Origin: Acidimicrobiia bacterium
GTDB lineage: Bacteria > Actinomycetota > Acidimicrobiia > IMCC26256 > JAOSJM01
Length of the DNA stretch: 64,000 nucleotides
Assembly: GCA_027494165.1 (NCBI GenBank)
Contig: JAOSJM010000005.1
Location: 1-64,000 of the forward strand
Direction: 5' to 3'
Shown here one piece after another: positions 43,194 to 53,270 of the stretch (within the stretch, counting starts at the first letter, position 1; each line of letters begins with the position of its first letter). The position numbers were made by a program, and so were the translations under genes. The notes under the pieces were generated by a model, which did no database searches, had not been told where the DNA came from, and worked only from the letters and a program-made list of their open reading frames with translations.

Positions 43194-43637
43194 ATGAGCC
43201 ATCACCCGGCCCCCACGACCGAGGAGCTCCGCGCGCTCATCTTCCAGTCGCCGATCGCCCGGACCCACGGCTTCGTGATCGAGGAGGCGGTCGACGGCAC
43301 CTCGGTGGTGCGGCTCCCCTACGCCGAGCACCTCACCCGCGTCGGCGGCGTGATCTCGGGACCGGCCATGGCCGGACTCGCGGACGCGGCGGTGAGCATC
43401 GCCATCCTGTCGCACCTGCGCACCGCCACCAGCGGGTTCGTGACGACGAGCATGACCCTGAACTTCCTGCGCCCCGCGCCCCCCACCGACCTCGTCGGGA
43501 AGGGGATCGTCCTGCGGGTCGGTCGCCGCCTGGCCATCGGCGAGGCCCGCATCCACCCCGCGGGCGACGAGGACCTGGTGGCCCACGCCGTGCTCTCGTT
43601 CACCGTGCCCTCGGTCCCCGACGCCCCCATCGGCTGA
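43194..43637 (+). CDS. PaaI-type acyl-CoA thioesterase
   Basis: A single hot-dog domain: PIARTHGFVIEEAVDGTSVV, then GGVISGPAMAGLADAAVSIA, TTSMTLNFLRPAPPTDLVGK and AVLSFTVPSVP. The G-G-V-I-S-G-P helix corresponds to the catalytic H-G-G-x-x-x-x-L-A-D region of PaaI, with serine in place of histidine. It would hydrolyse small acyl- or aryl-CoA thioesters. The length of 147 residues is normal. It is the last gene of the plus-strand operon. Confidence 0.78.
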   Translation: MSHHPAPTTEELRALIFQSPIARTHGFVIEEAVDGTSVVRLPYAEHLTRVGGVISGPAMAGLADAAVSIAILSHLRTATSGFVTTSMTLNFLRPAPPTDLVGKGIVLRVGRRLAIGEARIHPAGDEDLVAHAVLSFTVPSVPDAPIG

Positions 43638-43662
43638 GCGCGCCGCCTTCGCCCGGTCGCCC

Positions 43663-44538
43663 TCAGCGCCCCTCGAGCGGCGCGGTCAGGGTGGCGAGCT
43701 GGCGGGATCGGAGGAGGAGCTGCCCGTCGCGGCTCCAGACCTCGCCGTCCTCCTCCACGAACCCGCCGGCCGCCACCGGCGAGTAGAAGCGGCAGAGGAC
43801 GAAGTCCCCGCCGCCGTCGGCCCCGGGCGGGGGCAGGGGGGCGCAGTACCAGACCGAGAGCTGGAGGGTCGGGGCCATCACCGGCTCCCGCACCCGCGCC
43901 AGCACCGAGGGCATCCAGATGTCGGCGAGCACCGCTCCGAGGAGGTGGTCGACCGGCTGGGGCTCGACGAAGCGCGCCCAGCCGACGGTGTCGGCCCGGT
44001 CCCCGCCCGCGAGCGGAGCCCCGGCGGCGAGCCTCCACTCGAACCTCCGGTTGAGGGGGAGCCGGCGCCAGGCCCCGAAGATCTCGCCGAAGTCGAGCGG
44101 GGGGCACTCCTCGGGCGGGGGCACGTCGGGCATCTCCGGGTCCCGGAACTCGACCCGGGGGCGCGCCGCGGAGAAGGTCGCCGTCGCCAGCGCGACCGGG
44201 CGGGCCTCCTGGACCAGACGGGCGGTCGCGACGGAGACCGATCGGCCCTGGCGCTCGACCGTGACGTCCACCCGGTACGGCGCCGGGGCCCGAGGCGGCT
44301 CGAGGTAGCTGGCGGTGAGGAACACGGGCCGGCGCTGCGGGTCCGCCACCGCCTCGCGCATGGCCCGGAGCATCACGGCGGCGACGAAACCGCCGTGGGG
44401 GCCGCGGTCGCCGATCCAGCCGGTCCCGAAGGCGCCCTCGAAGGCGCCTCCCTCGACCGGGACGACCGCGGTCTCCCGCTCGAGCGGGTACCGCCCCGGA
44501 GACCCGGAGGCCCCGGGCGCGGTGGGCGCAGCGGTCAC
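43663..44538 (-). CDS. TesB-like acyl-CoA thioesterase (double hot-dog)
   Basis: The N-terminal hot-dog (GAFGTGWIGDRGPHGGFVAA, then VMLRAMREAVADPQRRPVFL and TASYLEPPRAPAPYRVDVTV) and the C-terminal hot-dog (GWARFVEPQPVDHLLGAVLA, DIWMPSVLARVREPVMAPTL, QLSVWYCAPLPP) match the actinobacterial 'thioesterase family' proteins of about 280 residues. It cleaves acyl-CoA. It lies 16 bases downstream of the thiolase, on the same strand, so both may be cotranscribed. Confidence 0.78.
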   Translation of the reverse strand: MTAAPTAPGASGSPGRYPLERETAVVPVEGGAFEGAFGTGWIGDRGPHGGFVAAVMLRAMREAVADPQRRPVFLTASYLEPPRAPAPYRVDVTVERQGRSVSVATARLVQEARPVALATATFSAARPRVEFRDPEMPDVPPPEECPPLDFGEIFGAWRRLPLNRRFEWRLAAGAPLAGGDRADTVGWARFVEPQPVDHLLGAVLADIWMPSVLARVREPVMAPTLQLSVWYCAPLPPPGADGGGDFVLCRFYSPVAAGGFVEEDGEVWSRDGQLLLRSRQLATLTAPLEGR

Positions 44539-44554
44539 GTCGCGGTGGGGGCGG

Positions 44555-45703
44555 TCAGAGCCGCTCGATGATCGTGCCGTTGGCCATGCCGCCGCCCTCG
44601 CACATGGTCTGGAACCCGTAGCGGCCGCCGGTCCGCTCGAGCTCGTGGAGGAGCGTGATCATGAGCCGCGTCCCGGTCGCCCCGAGGGGGTGACCGAGGG
44701 CGATCGCGCCTCCGTTGACGTTGGTCTTCTCGAGGGGAGCGCCCGTCTCCCTGGACCAGGCGAGCACCACGGAGGCGAAGGCCTCGTTGACCTCGAACAG
44801 GTCGATGTCGTCGAGACCCAGGCCCGACCGGCGCAGGGCCTTCTCGGTGGCCGGGATCGGGCCGGTGAGCATGAAGACGGGGTCCGCGCCGGCCATGACC
44901 ATGGTGTGGACCCGGGCCCTCGGCGTCAGGCCGTGGCGCTTCACCGCGTCCTCGGAGGCGATCAGCATCGCGGTGGCGGCATCGGAGATCTGGCTCGAGA
45001 CCGCGGCGGTGAGCCGGCCACCCTCGACCAGGGTCGGCAGCGAGGCCATCTTCTCGAGGCTGGTGTCGGGCCGGACGCCCTCGTCGCGGGTCACGTCGCC
45101 GAGCGGGACGATCTCGCGGTCGAAGCGCCCCTCCTCCCGGGCCCTCGCCGCACGCCGGTGGCTCTCGAGCGCGAAGCGCTCCATGTCCTCGCGGCTGACG
45201 TCCCACTTCTGGGCGATGAGCTCGGCCCCGCGGAACTGGGAGATCTCCTGGTCCCCGTACCGGGCCCGCCAGCCCTCGCCCCCCATGGGGTCGCCGTAGC
45301 CGAGCTGCATGCCTCCGATGCCGCCGCTGCCGATGGGGACCATGCTCATGTTCTCCACCCCGCCGGCGACGACGAGGTCGTCGACGCCCGCGAGGACGGC
45401 CTGCGCGGCGAAGTGGACGGCCTGCTGGGACGAGCCGCACTGGCGGTCGATCGTGACGCCGGTGACGTCCTCGGAGAGCCCGGCCGACAGCCAGGCCGTG
45501 CGGGCGATGCACCCGGCCTGGGCGCCGATCTGGTCGACGCACCCGAAGATGACGTCGTCGACCTCCGCGGAGTCGATCCCGCTGCGCTCCACGAGCGCCT
45601 TCAGCACGTGCGCGCCGAGGTCGGCGGGGTGGACCTGGCTCAGCCCGCCGTTGCGACGGCCGACCGGCGTGCGGATCGCGTCGACGATGTAGGCCTCGGC
45701 CAT
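44555..45703 (-). CDS. Thiolase (acetyl-CoA C-acyltransferase)
   Basis: Cys89 in TIDRQCGSSQQAVHFAAQ is the acyl-accepting nucleophile, NGGAIALGHPLGATGTRLM has the catalytic His, and FQTMCEGGGMANGTIIERL the second cysteine. These enzymes cleave 3-ketoacyl-CoA at the end of beta-oxidation or degradation of side chains and aromatic rings. The length is 382 residues, normal. A TGACGTCA palindrome at 45,760-45,767 stands upstream of its start. The thioesterase follows directly. Confidence 0.9.
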   Translation of the reverse strand: MAEAYIVDAIRTPVGRRNGGLSQVHPADLGAHVLKALVERSGIDSAEVDDVIFGCVDQIGAQAGCIARTAWLSAGLSEDVTGVTIDRQCGSSQQAVHFAAQAVLAGVDDLVVAGGVENMSMVPIGSGGIGGMQLGYGDPMGGEGWRARYGDQEISQFRGAELIAQKWDVSREDMERFALESHRRAARAREEGRFDREIVPLGDVTRDEGVRPDTSLEKMASLPTLVEGGRLTAAVSSQISDAATAMLIASEDAVKRHGLTPRARVHTMVMAGADPVFMLTGPIPATEKALRRSGLGLDDIDLFEVNEAFASVVLAWSRETGAPLEKTNVNGGAIALGHPLGATGTRLMITLLHELERTGGRYGFQTMCEGGGMANGTIIERL

Positions 45704-45811
45704 GGGTGCCTCCCTCCGTCCTCCCGGGCCGGCGGCGTCGGGGCCACCGCGGGGAAACCTGACGTCAAACGGGAGGTTATCGGATCGGGCGCGGCCGGGG
45801 AGATCGCGCGC

Positions 45812-46792
45812 TCAGGCCATCACCACGATGGTGCGGCCGATCGAGCGGCGCTCGGCCAGGAACCGGTGCGCGTCGGCCACCCGGTCGGCGGGGAAGACAC
45901 CGCCCACCACCGGGCGCGCCTCGCCCCGCTCCAGCGCGCCGAGCACCCGCTCGGCCGAGGGCCGCACGAGCTCGGGGTGGTGCAGGACCCACTGCCCCAG
46001 GGTGAAGCCCGCCACCGAGACCCCCTTCTCGAAGAGGGTGTGGAGCCGGAAGCGGTCGCTGCTGCGCCCCGACGACGCCCCCACGCTGACCAGGCGCCCC
46101 AGCGGGGCCATGCAGTCGAAGCTCCGCCCGAGCACGTCGCCGCCGACCGACTCGAGGACGAGGTCGACCCCCGCGCCGTCGGTGGCCTCGAGAGCGGCGG
46201 CCACGAAGTCGTCGTAGCCCACCGCCACGTCGGCCCCCCACTCGCGCACCCGGGCGAGCTTCTCCTCGCTCCCCGCGGTGGCCACGATCGTGCCGGCGCC
46301 GTAGGCCCGGCAGAGCTGCACCGCCGCGCTGCCGAACCCGCCGGCGGCCGCGTGCACGAGGACCGTCTCGCCCGGGGCCAGCCGCCCGAAGGTGACGATC
46401 GCCGCGTCGGCGGTGAGGTAGGGAGCCGCCGCCCCCGCGGCCTCCTCGTCGGTGAGGCCGTTGGGGACCCGGTACAGCCGTTCCACCGGTGCGGTCACGA
46501 GCTCGGCGCAGGCCCCCGGGTGCCCGAGCACGCCGAACACCCGGGTACCGACCGGTGGGGAGTCGACGCCGGACCCGTGGCCGACGACCTCGCCGACGAG
46601 GTCGTGACCCCCCACGAACGGAGGCTCGGGGGCGCCGGGGTACCGTCCCTCGCGCATCAGCAGGTCGGCCCAGTTCACCGCGAAGGCGTGCACCCGCACG
46701 AGCAGCTCGCCGGGGCCGGGGACGGGATCGTCGACCTCCTGCCACTGGAGGACCTCGGGACCACCGACGCCGGTGACGACGAGCGCCCTCAC
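45812..46792 (-). CDS. Zinc-free NADPH:quinone reductase-like medium-chain oxidoreductase
   Basis: The GroES-like N-terminus (VHAFAVNWADLLMREGRYPG, then FVGGHDLVGEVVGHGSGVDS) lacks the zinc-binding cysteines of alcohol dehydrogenases. The cofactor motif is VLVHAAAGGFGSAAVQLCRA near residue 140, typical of NADPH-binding quinone oxidoreductases (crotonyl-CoA reductase-like superfamily). It would reduce quinones or enones. The GTG start at 46,792 is supported by RALVVTGVGGPEVLQWQEV at the beginning. Length is 326 residues. It is divergent from the alcohol dehydrogenase gene. Confidence 0.82.
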   Translation of the reverse strand: MRALVVTGVGGPEVLQWQEVDDPVPGPGELLVRVHAFAVNWADLLMREGRYPGAPEPPFVGGHDLVGEVVGHGSGVDSPPVGTRVFGVLGHPGACAELVTAPVERLYRVPNGLTDEEAAGAAAPYLTADAAIVTFGRLAPGETVLVHAAAGGFGSAAVQLCRAYGAGTIVATAGSEEKLARVREWGADVAVGYDDFVAAALEATDGAGVDLVLESVGGDVLGRSFDCMAPLGRLVSVGASSGRSSDRFRLHTLFEKGVSVAGFTLGQWVLHHPELVRPSAERVLGALERGEARPVVGGVFPADRVADAHRFLAERRSIGRTIVVMA

Positions 46793-47041
46793 GGACGCGT
46801 CCTCGCGAGCGGGGGGAGGGGGTGCCGGGCGATCACGCCCGACAATCTGATGCCTGGCCCACCCCCTCCACAAGTCAGGGCCGGCGGGGTGCGCCGCGAC
46901 CCGCGCGGCCCGGTGGAGAGGGACCGGCCGTGACCACCCGGTCCGGGCGGGCGGCGGGCGACCGTTGATCAGGGGCGGGACGGTTCTGTACGTTGGACGT
47001 GGAACTGCCGATCCTGGGCGGCCCCCACGGAGAGGAGCACC

Positions 47042-48079
47042 ATGCAGGCGTACCAGCTCGTCGGATGGCAGCAGCCGCCCGAGCTGCGCGACGTCCCCAC
47101 CCCCGAGCCCGGGCCGGGCGAGGTGCTCGTGCGCGTCGGCGGCGCCGGTGTCTGCCACTCGGACCTGCACATCATGGAGTTCCCCGAGGGCCAGCTCCCC
47201 TACCCCCTGCCCTTCACGCTCGGCCACGAGAACGCCGGCTGGATCGAGGCGCTCGGCCCCGGCGTCACCGGCTGGGAGGTCGGCGCCCCGGTGGCGGTGT
47301 ACGGGCCCTGGGGCTGCGCCCGCTGCCGGACCTGCCGGTCGGGCGAGGAGAACTACTGCGAGCGGGCCGCCGAGCTCGCCGCGGCCGGGGCCGGGCTCGG
47401 CCACGACGGCGGGATGGCCCCCTTCATGTCCGTGGCCGTCCGCCGCCTCGTCCCGCTCGGGGACCTCGACCCGGTGCAGGCCGCCCCGCTGACCGACGCC
47501 GGCCTCACCCCCTACCACGCCGTCCGCCGGTCGCTCCCCCTGCTCGTCCCGGGGTCGAGCGCGGTCGTCATCGGGGCCGGCGGCCTCGGCCACATGGCCG
47601 TGCAGATCCTGTCGGCGCTCGCCCCCAGCCGGGTCATCGCGGTCGACGTCTCCGAGGACCGCCTCGACCAGGCCCGCCGTCTCGGCGCCGAGGCCGGCGT
47701 CCGGGCCGGCGACACCGCCGCGGCCGAGATCCTCGACCACACCAAGGGCCGGGGTGCCGAGCTCGTCCTCGACATCGTCGGCTCCGACGACACGATCGCC
47801 CTGGGGGCCTCGGTGGTACGGGCCAAGGGGAACCTCACCGTCGTCGGTCTCGGCTTCGGCACCTTCCCCTGGAACTTCTTCGGCGTCCCCTACGAGGCGT
47901 CGCTCGCCACCACCTACTGGGGCAGCGTCGTCGAGCTGATGGACGTGCTGGCCCTGGCCGAGCACGGCCACCTGAGGGCCGAGGTCGAGACGTTCCCGCT
48001 CGAGCGGGTCGCCGACGCCTACGACCGGATGCGCCGGGGGACGCTCTCGGGACGTGCGGTGATCACACCGGCGGGCTGA
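47042..48079 (+). CDS. Zinc-dependent, NAD(P)-dependent alcohol dehydrogenase
   Basis: Catalytic zinc ligands are Cys38 (GAGVCHSDLH) and His62-Glu63 (LGHENAGWIEALGPGVTG). Structural zinc cysteines are in GPWGCARCRTCRSGEENYC. The cofactor motif is VVIGAGGLGHMAVQIL near residue 172. The enzyme oxidises alcohols to ketones or aldehydes. It starts an operon with the two hydantoinase/oxoprolinase genes (29 bases to the next), so the product may be a ketone for a carboxylase-like step. The ATG has GGAGAGGAG upstream. Length is 345 residues. Confidence 0.88.
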   Translation: MQAYQLVGWQQPPELRDVPTPEPGPGEVLVRVGGAGVCHSDLHIMEFPEGQLPYPLPFTLGHENAGWIEALGPGVTGWEVGAPVAVYGPWGCARCRTCRSGEENYCERAAELAAAGAGLGHDGGMAPFMSVAVRRLVPLGDLDPVQAAPLTDAGLTPYHAVRRSLPLLVPGSSAVVIGAGGLGHMAVQILSALAPSRVIAVDVSEDRLDQARRLGAEAGVRAGDTAAAEILDHTKGRGAELVLDIVGSDDTIALGASVVRAKGNLTVVGLGFGTFPWNFFGVPYEASLATTYWGSVVELMDVLALAEHGHLRAEVETFPLERVADAYDRMRRGTLSGRAVITPAG

Positions 48080-48108
48080 CCGCCACGGACAGGACGACAG
48101 GGGGGCCG

Positions 48109-50310
48109 ATGCCCGTCACCGACGACGCCACGACCTACACCGCCGAGGGCGAGGTGGAGCTGCGCAACACCATCTCCATCGACATCGGCGGGACGTTCAC
48201 CGACTGCTTCGTCGCCTACGACAGGCGGACCGCGTCGGGCAAGGCGCCCACGACCCGCCACCGGCTGGCGGTCGGCTTCAACCAGGCCATCGCCGACTGC
48301 GCGGACAAGCTCGGGGTCGACCCCGGCGACCTCGTGGCCCGGACGGACATGGTCCGCTACGCGACGACCCTCGCCATGAACGCGCTCATCGAGCGCAAGG
48401 GCCCCCGCCTCGGGCTCATCACGACCGCCGGCTTCGAGGACACGATCTTCATCGGTCGCGGCGCCCAGTGGCACGACGGCACCCCGGTGGAGCTCAAGCG
48501 GCTCACCGCCCGGGGCCGGCGACCCGAGCCGGTGATCCCCCGGTCCATGGTCGTCGGCCTGCGGGAGCGGATCGACGACGACGGCGACGAGATCATCCCC
48601 GTCGACGTCGACGAGGTCCGGGAGAAGGTCCGGCTGCTCGTCGACCGCAGGGCGATGGGCTTCGTGGTCGCGCTCCTCCAGAGCCACCGCGACCCGAGCC
48701 ACGAGCGGACCGTGCGAGACGTCATCGCCGACGAGTTCCCCGACACCTACCTCGGCAGCCAGCCGGTCCTGCTGTCCTCGGAGGTGCTCCCCAAGCAGAA
48801 CGAGTACCAGCGGGACATGACCGCCATCCTCGCCGCGTACCTCCACCGCACCATGGCCGAGGAGCTCACCGAGCTCGGCAACGAGCTCCACGAGCACGGC
48901 TACAAGCGACCGCTGTTCATCGTGAACAGCGGCGGCGGCGTGAACCCCCTGCAGCGGACCAGCGCGGTCGAGACGTACAACGCCGGCCCCGTCGCCGGGG
49001 TGATCGGCGGAGCGCACGTCGCCGACCTCTACGGGATCGACAACATCATCCTCACCGACATGGGCGGCACCTCCTTCGACATCGGCACGGTCGTCGAGGC
49101 CGGGAGCCGGGTCGACGAGTTCCGGGGCCGCCACTTCTACTCCCACATCCCGATGATCGACCGGTTCCGGGTCGGCATCTCGATGATCGAGACCAAGTCC
49201 ATCGGCGCCGGGGGCGGGTCCATCGCCCGCTACGACGACCTGCTCAACCTGGTCGAGGTCGGCCCGCAGTCCGCGGGGTCGAACCCCGGCCCGGCGTGCT
49301 TCGACCTGGGCGGGGAGCAGCCGACGGTCACCGACGCCGACGTCGTGCTCGGGTACGTGAACCCGGAGTGGTTCCTCGGCGGGCGGATGCAGCTGAACCC
49401 CGAGGCGGCCGCCGAGGCCGTGCGGACCCACCTGGCCGAGCCGCTGGGCGTGAGCGTCGAGGAGGCCGCCTTCCTCGTGAAGACGCTCATCGACGCCAAG
49501 ATGGGCAACGAGGTCTTCAAGGAGACCAACCTCAAGGGCTACGACCCCCGCGACTTCGTGCTCTTCGCCTTCGGCGGCGCGGGTCCGACCCACGCCTGCG
49601 GCTACGGCACGTACGTCGACGCCCGGGCGGTGATGACCTTCCCGGTCGCCTCGGTCTTCAGCGCCTTCGGGATCGCCAACACCGACTTCGTCCGCAGCTA
49701 CGAGCAGAGCCGGCCCCTCAAGCTCTACGAGGCCCACTCGGACCACTGGCTCGACGACTACGACGCCTACAACGACGTCGTCGCCGGCCTCCAGGCCGAG
49801 GCGCTGCGCGACGCCGGCGAGCTCGGGGCCCGCCACATCACCTGGGGGCTCGAGCTCGAGCTCCGCTACGGCCTCCAGCCCCACGTCACCCGCATCCGCT
49901 CCCCCCGCCTCGCCCTGGCCGGGCCCGAGGACGTCCGGGCGGTCTACGACGCCTTCGAGGGCGAGTACGGGCGCATCTACAGCCCGTCGGCCACGTTCAT
50001 CGAGGGCGGGGTCGAGGTGGTCGGCTTCACGCTGTGGAGCCTCGTCCGCACCCAGAAGCTCGACCTCCCCGTGCACCCCCTCGAGGGCGCCGACCCGTCG
50101 GCCGCGGCCAAGGGCCGCCGACCGACCTTCTGGGGGCCGGAGCGGGGCTGGCTCGACACCGCGCTGTTCGACCTCGACCTGCTGAAGCCCGGCAACGTCG
50201 TGGCCGGCCCGGCGGTGGTGGAGGCCCTCGACACCACGATCGTCGTCGACCCCGACCGCACCTTCCGGATCGACGAGCGCGCCAGCGGCGTCGTCGAGCT
50301 CAAGGCCTGA
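48109..50310 (+). CDS. Hydantoinase/oxoprolinase family protein, subunit A
   Basis: ISIDIGGTFTDCFVAYD near residue 22 and DMGGTSFDIGTVVEAG near residue 322 are ATP-binding motifs of the ASKHA fold, as in HyuA, 5-oxoprolinase and acetone carboxylase beta subunits; SAGSNPGPACFDLGGEQPTV and FGGAGPTHACGYGTY are also family-typical. The enzyme hydrolyses or carboxylates cyclic amides or ketones with ATP. Length is 733 residues, within the usual 680 to 770. The ATG has a G-rich stretch but no strong Shine-Dalgarno. It follows alcohol dehydrogenase and precedes subunit B by 11 bases. Confidence 0.85.
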   Translation: MPVTDDATTYTAEGEVELRNTISIDIGGTFTDCFVAYDRRTASGKAPTTRHRLAVGFNQAIADCADKLGVDPGDLVARTDMVRYATTLAMNALIERKGPRLGLITTAGFEDTIFIGRGAQWHDGTPVELKRLTARGRRPEPVIPRSMVVGLRERIDDDGDEIIPVDVDEVREKVRLLVDRRAMGFVVALLQSHRDPSHERTVRDVIADEFPDTYLGSQPVLLSSEVLPKQNEYQRDMTAILAAYLHRTMAEELTELGNELHEHGYKRPLFIVNSGGGVNPLQRTSAVETYNAGPVAGVIGGAHVADLYGIDNIILTDMGGTSFDIGTVVEAGSRVDEFRGRHFYSHIPMIDRFRVGISMIETKSIGAGGGSIARYDDLLNLVEVGPQSAGSNPGPACFDLGGEQPTVTDADVVLGYVNPEWFLGGRMQLNPEAAAEAVRTHLAEPLGVSVEEAAFLVKTLIDAKMGNEVFKETNLKGYDPRDFVLFAFGGAGPTHACGYGTYVDARAVMTFPVASVFSAFGIANTDFVRSYEQSRPLKLYEAHSDHWLDDYDAYNDVVAGLQAEALRDAGELGARHITWGLELELRYGLQPHVTRIRSPRLALAGPEDVRAVYDAFEGEYGRIYSPSATFIEGGVEVVGFTLWSLVRTQKLDLPVHPLEGADPSAAAKGRRPTFWGPERGWLDTALFDLDLLKPGNVVAGPAVVEALDTTIVVDPDRTFRIDERASGVVELKA

Positions 50311-50321
50311 GGAGGACCCAG

Positions 50322-52434
50322 ATGCCTCGCGACTTCCCGCTCCTGCGACACTGGCGCCCCGAGCCCGCCACGAACCGGGAGACCCGGGCCATGGAGGGAC
50401 TCGAGCGGGGCGACTTCGAGATCTACCGCAACAAGATGGAGCTGTCCTGCTGGGAGGCCTACCAGACGTTCTCCCGCATGGGGATCAGCCCCATGATCGA
50501 GGCCGGCGACGCCGCGGTGGGGATCTACACCCGCCAGGGCGACCTGGCCGTGGGGATCATGGGCACCCAGCTCCACCTCATCAACGCCTCGATCGGCATC
50601 AAGTGGATGATGCGCCACTTCTACGAGGAGCCCTCGGTGGGGATCCGCGAGGGCGACATGTTCTACGCCAACGACCCCCTCTACGGCGGCATCCACAACT
50701 CCGACCAGATCCTCTTCCTCCCGGTGTTCTGGGAGGGGGAGCTCGTGGGGTGGGTGGCCGCCGCCAGCCACGAGACCGAGACCGGCGCCAAGGAGGCGGG
50801 CGGGAACCCCCTCGGCCGAGAGCCGCTACGACGAGGGCCTCCTCCTCTCCCCCATCAGGATCGGGGAGGACTACCGCCTCAAGGCCGACCTCATCGAGAT
50901 GATGGAGAACCGCGTGCGCGACCCGCGCATGCAGACCCTCGACATCAAGGCCCGGGCCGCGGCCTGCCACATCCTCGAGCGCCGCGTCCACGAGATCATC
51001 GCCAAGAAGGGCGTCGACTTCTTCGTCGGCTCGATGCGGAGGATGATCGACGAGGGGATCGCCTCGGCCCGCCAGAAGCTCGCCTCGATGAACGACGGGA
51101 TCTACCGCCAGTCCCTGTTCCTCGACAACGCGGGAGCCAACAAGTACGGGCTCCTCGGCTGCCTGGTGGAGATCGAGAAGCGGGGCGACGAGTGCTGGGT
51201 CCGCTTCCACGGGAGCCCCAGGGTGATCATGGGGAACTTCAACATGTTCCCCCACATGATGATCGCCATGTTCGCCTGCTACCTCTTCCAGTTCTTCTTC
51301 TGGGAGCTGCCGGCGACCACGGGCTACTACGAGCCGTTCCACTTCGAGTTCCAGGACGGGTCGTTCTTCATGGCCGACCCCGAGGACGCCACCTGCCTCG
51401 GGGTGGCCACCCAGGCCCAGATCATCACCGGGGTCCAGGTGGCGATGGAGAAGATGAAGTTCGCCTCCCCCTTCCACGACCACGTGGCCGGGGCCTGGCC
51501 CGGGTGCAGCGCCAGCGTCCTCGCCGCCGGCGTCGACAAGCACGGCATGCCGTTCGCGGCCTGGGACCAGGGCCAGCCCAACGGCGTGGGCACGGGGGCC
51601 CGGTGGGACTCCGACGGCACCGACACCGCCGGGTTCGTCTGGTGCGCCATCGGGGAGTTCCTCGACTCCGAGCAGATCGAGCACAACTACCCGCTGCTGC
51701 CGATCTTCCGCTCCGTCTACTGGAAGGACGCGGTCGGCTTCGGGAAGTTCCGCGGCGGCCGCTCGATGAACGCCATGTACCGCGTGCACGGCGTGCCGTT
51801 CGTGGCCGCGGTCTCCATGGGCGCCAACTCGGGCCGGCCCGTGGTCCCGGGCCTGTTCGGCGGCTACCCGTCACGGCCGGTCGCGACCGCGTTCGTCCAG
51901 GGCCACAACCTCGACGAGCTCATCGCCGCCGGTCGGACGCCGAGCAACGTCCGCGAGGCGGCCGAGCGGCTCGAGGGGAGCTGGACCGTCGTCCACCAGA
52001 ACTCGGGGCTCTTCCCCCTCCAGGAGGGTGACCTCTACATCGGCGTCGCCCCGTCGGGTCCCGGTTACGGCGACGTGCTCGAGCGCGACCCCGAGATGGT
52101 GATGGACGACCTCCGGGAGGACACGATCAGCCACCGGACGGCTCGCGACGTCTACAAGGTCGTGTACCGCGAGGACAACCTGGTCGTGGACCACGAGGCC
52201 ACCGAGCTGGCCCGCAAGGAGGAGCGCCGGGCCCGCCTCGCCCGGGCGACGCCCTACGCCGAGTGGGTCGACGGGTGGCTGGCCCGCCGGCCTCCCGAGG
52301 CGCTCCTGGAGTGGTACGGCGAGTGGCCGGACCGGCTCGACACCCCGCTCGTCGACTGGGAGCCGACCGACGAGCTGCTCGACGAGCACGTCCGGGAGGG
52401 CGGCGCGCCGAGGGCCCGGTCGGGGAGGATCTGA
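50322..52434 (+). CDS. Hydantoinase/oxoprolinase family protein, subunit B (one frameshift)
   Basis: The family signature is in FYANDPLYGGIHNSDQILFL (metal- or substrate-binding region), then GWVAAASHETETGAKEAGG, and later FFVGSMRRMIDEGIASARQK and DGTDTAGFVWCAIGEFLDSE. The frame changes in the C run at 50,807-50,811, one base too long: the shortened reading gives GGNPSAESRYDEGLLLSPI, as expected for HyuB/acetone carboxylase alpha proteins. After correction it has about 703 residues. GGAGG precedes the ATG by about six bases. The third (gamma) subunit of acetone carboxylase is not present. Confidence 0.82.
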
Positions 52435-52463
52435 GCCGCCGACCCGAGCGACCGGATCCGCCC

Positions 52464-53270
52464 GTGCCCCGGTTCGCCGTCGACGGCGCCGAGCTCCACC
52501 ACGAGGTCACCGGGACCGGCCGTCCCGTCCTCCTCGTGCACGGGGCGACCGGGGACGCGGCGGGGTACTGGGGGAGCCTGGCCCCGGTGCTGGCCACCCG
52601 CTCCACGGTCGTGACCTACGACCAGCGGGGCTTCGGGCGCTCGACCCCGGCGCCCTCGATCGAGGTGCCGGTCCTGGCCCTCGACGCCGCCGCCCTGCTC
52701 GACCACCTCGGCCTCGGCCCGGCCGCGGTCGTCGGCGCCAGCCTCGGGGGCATGGTGGCCCAGCAGCTCGCGGTCGACCGCCCCGACCTCGTGGAGCGCC
52801 TCGTCCTGGTGGGGACCGGTCCCCGGATCGGTCCCCGGCTGCGCCTGATGGGCGAGGTCCTCGGCCGGGTCACCGAGCTCGGCGACCCGGCCCTGCTCTT
52901 CGACCTCAACACGGTCCTGGCCACCGGCGAGCTGCACCTCGCCGCGCACGCCGGGGAGATCGCCGGAGCCCGGCGGGAGCTGGAGGAGCGGGGCCGGGCC
53001 TGGTTCGGCCGGGCCCTGGCGACGCCTCCGGCATGGGACGGCGTCGAGCTGGAGCGGGTGGAGGTGCCGACGCTCGTGGTCGCCGGCGACGAGGACGCCG
53101 AGATGCCCCTCCGCTACGCCCGCGAGCTGGCCCACCGGCTGCCCGGCGCGCGCCTGCTGGTCCTCGAGGGAGCCGGGCACAAGTGCTTCCTGGAGCAACC
53201 CGACGCGTTCGCCCGCGCGGTCGGGGCGTTCCTCGCCGGTGAGTGGCCCGAGCGTTCGGTGCCGGGCTGA
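52464..53270 (+). CDS. Alpha/beta hydrolase
   Basis: PVLLVHGATGDAAGYWG near residue 20, VVTYDQRGFGRSTP near 45, AAVVGASLGGMVAQQLAVDR near 87 (nucleophile Ser), VAGDEDAEMP near 205 (acid) and EGAGHKCFLEQPD near 235 (His) give a full catalytic set. The family is the 3-oxoadipate enol-lactonase/esterase type. The GTG start was chosen because RFAVDGAELHHEVTGTGRP is the normal beginning. It follows the oxoprolinase B gene by 29 bases and may be the last gene of that operon. Length is 268 residues. Confidence 0.82.
   Translation: MPRFAVDGAELHHEVTGTGRPVLLVHGATGDAAGYWGSLAPVLATRSTVVTYDQRGFGRSTPAPSIEVPVLALDAAALLDHLGLGPAAVVGASLGGMVAQQLAVDRPDLVERLVLVGTGPRIGPRLRLMGEVLGRVTELGDPALLFDLNTVLATGELHLAAHAGEIAGARRELEERGRAWFGRALATPPAWDGVELERVEVPTLVVAGDEDAEMPLRYARELAHRLPGARLLVLEGAGHKCFLEQPDAFARAVGAFLAGEWPERSVPG

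Noticed and set aside
44315..46933. An 872-residue plus-strand frame
   Set aside because: It is antisense to the thioesterase, thiolase and oxidoreductase, all of which have full catalytic motifs on the minus strand.
48468..52031. A 1,187-residue plus-strand frame across the oxoprolinase genes
   Set aside because: It is out of frame with subunit A and mainly arginine, proline and glycine. Only its part from 50,322 to about 50,810 is genuine (start of subunit B).
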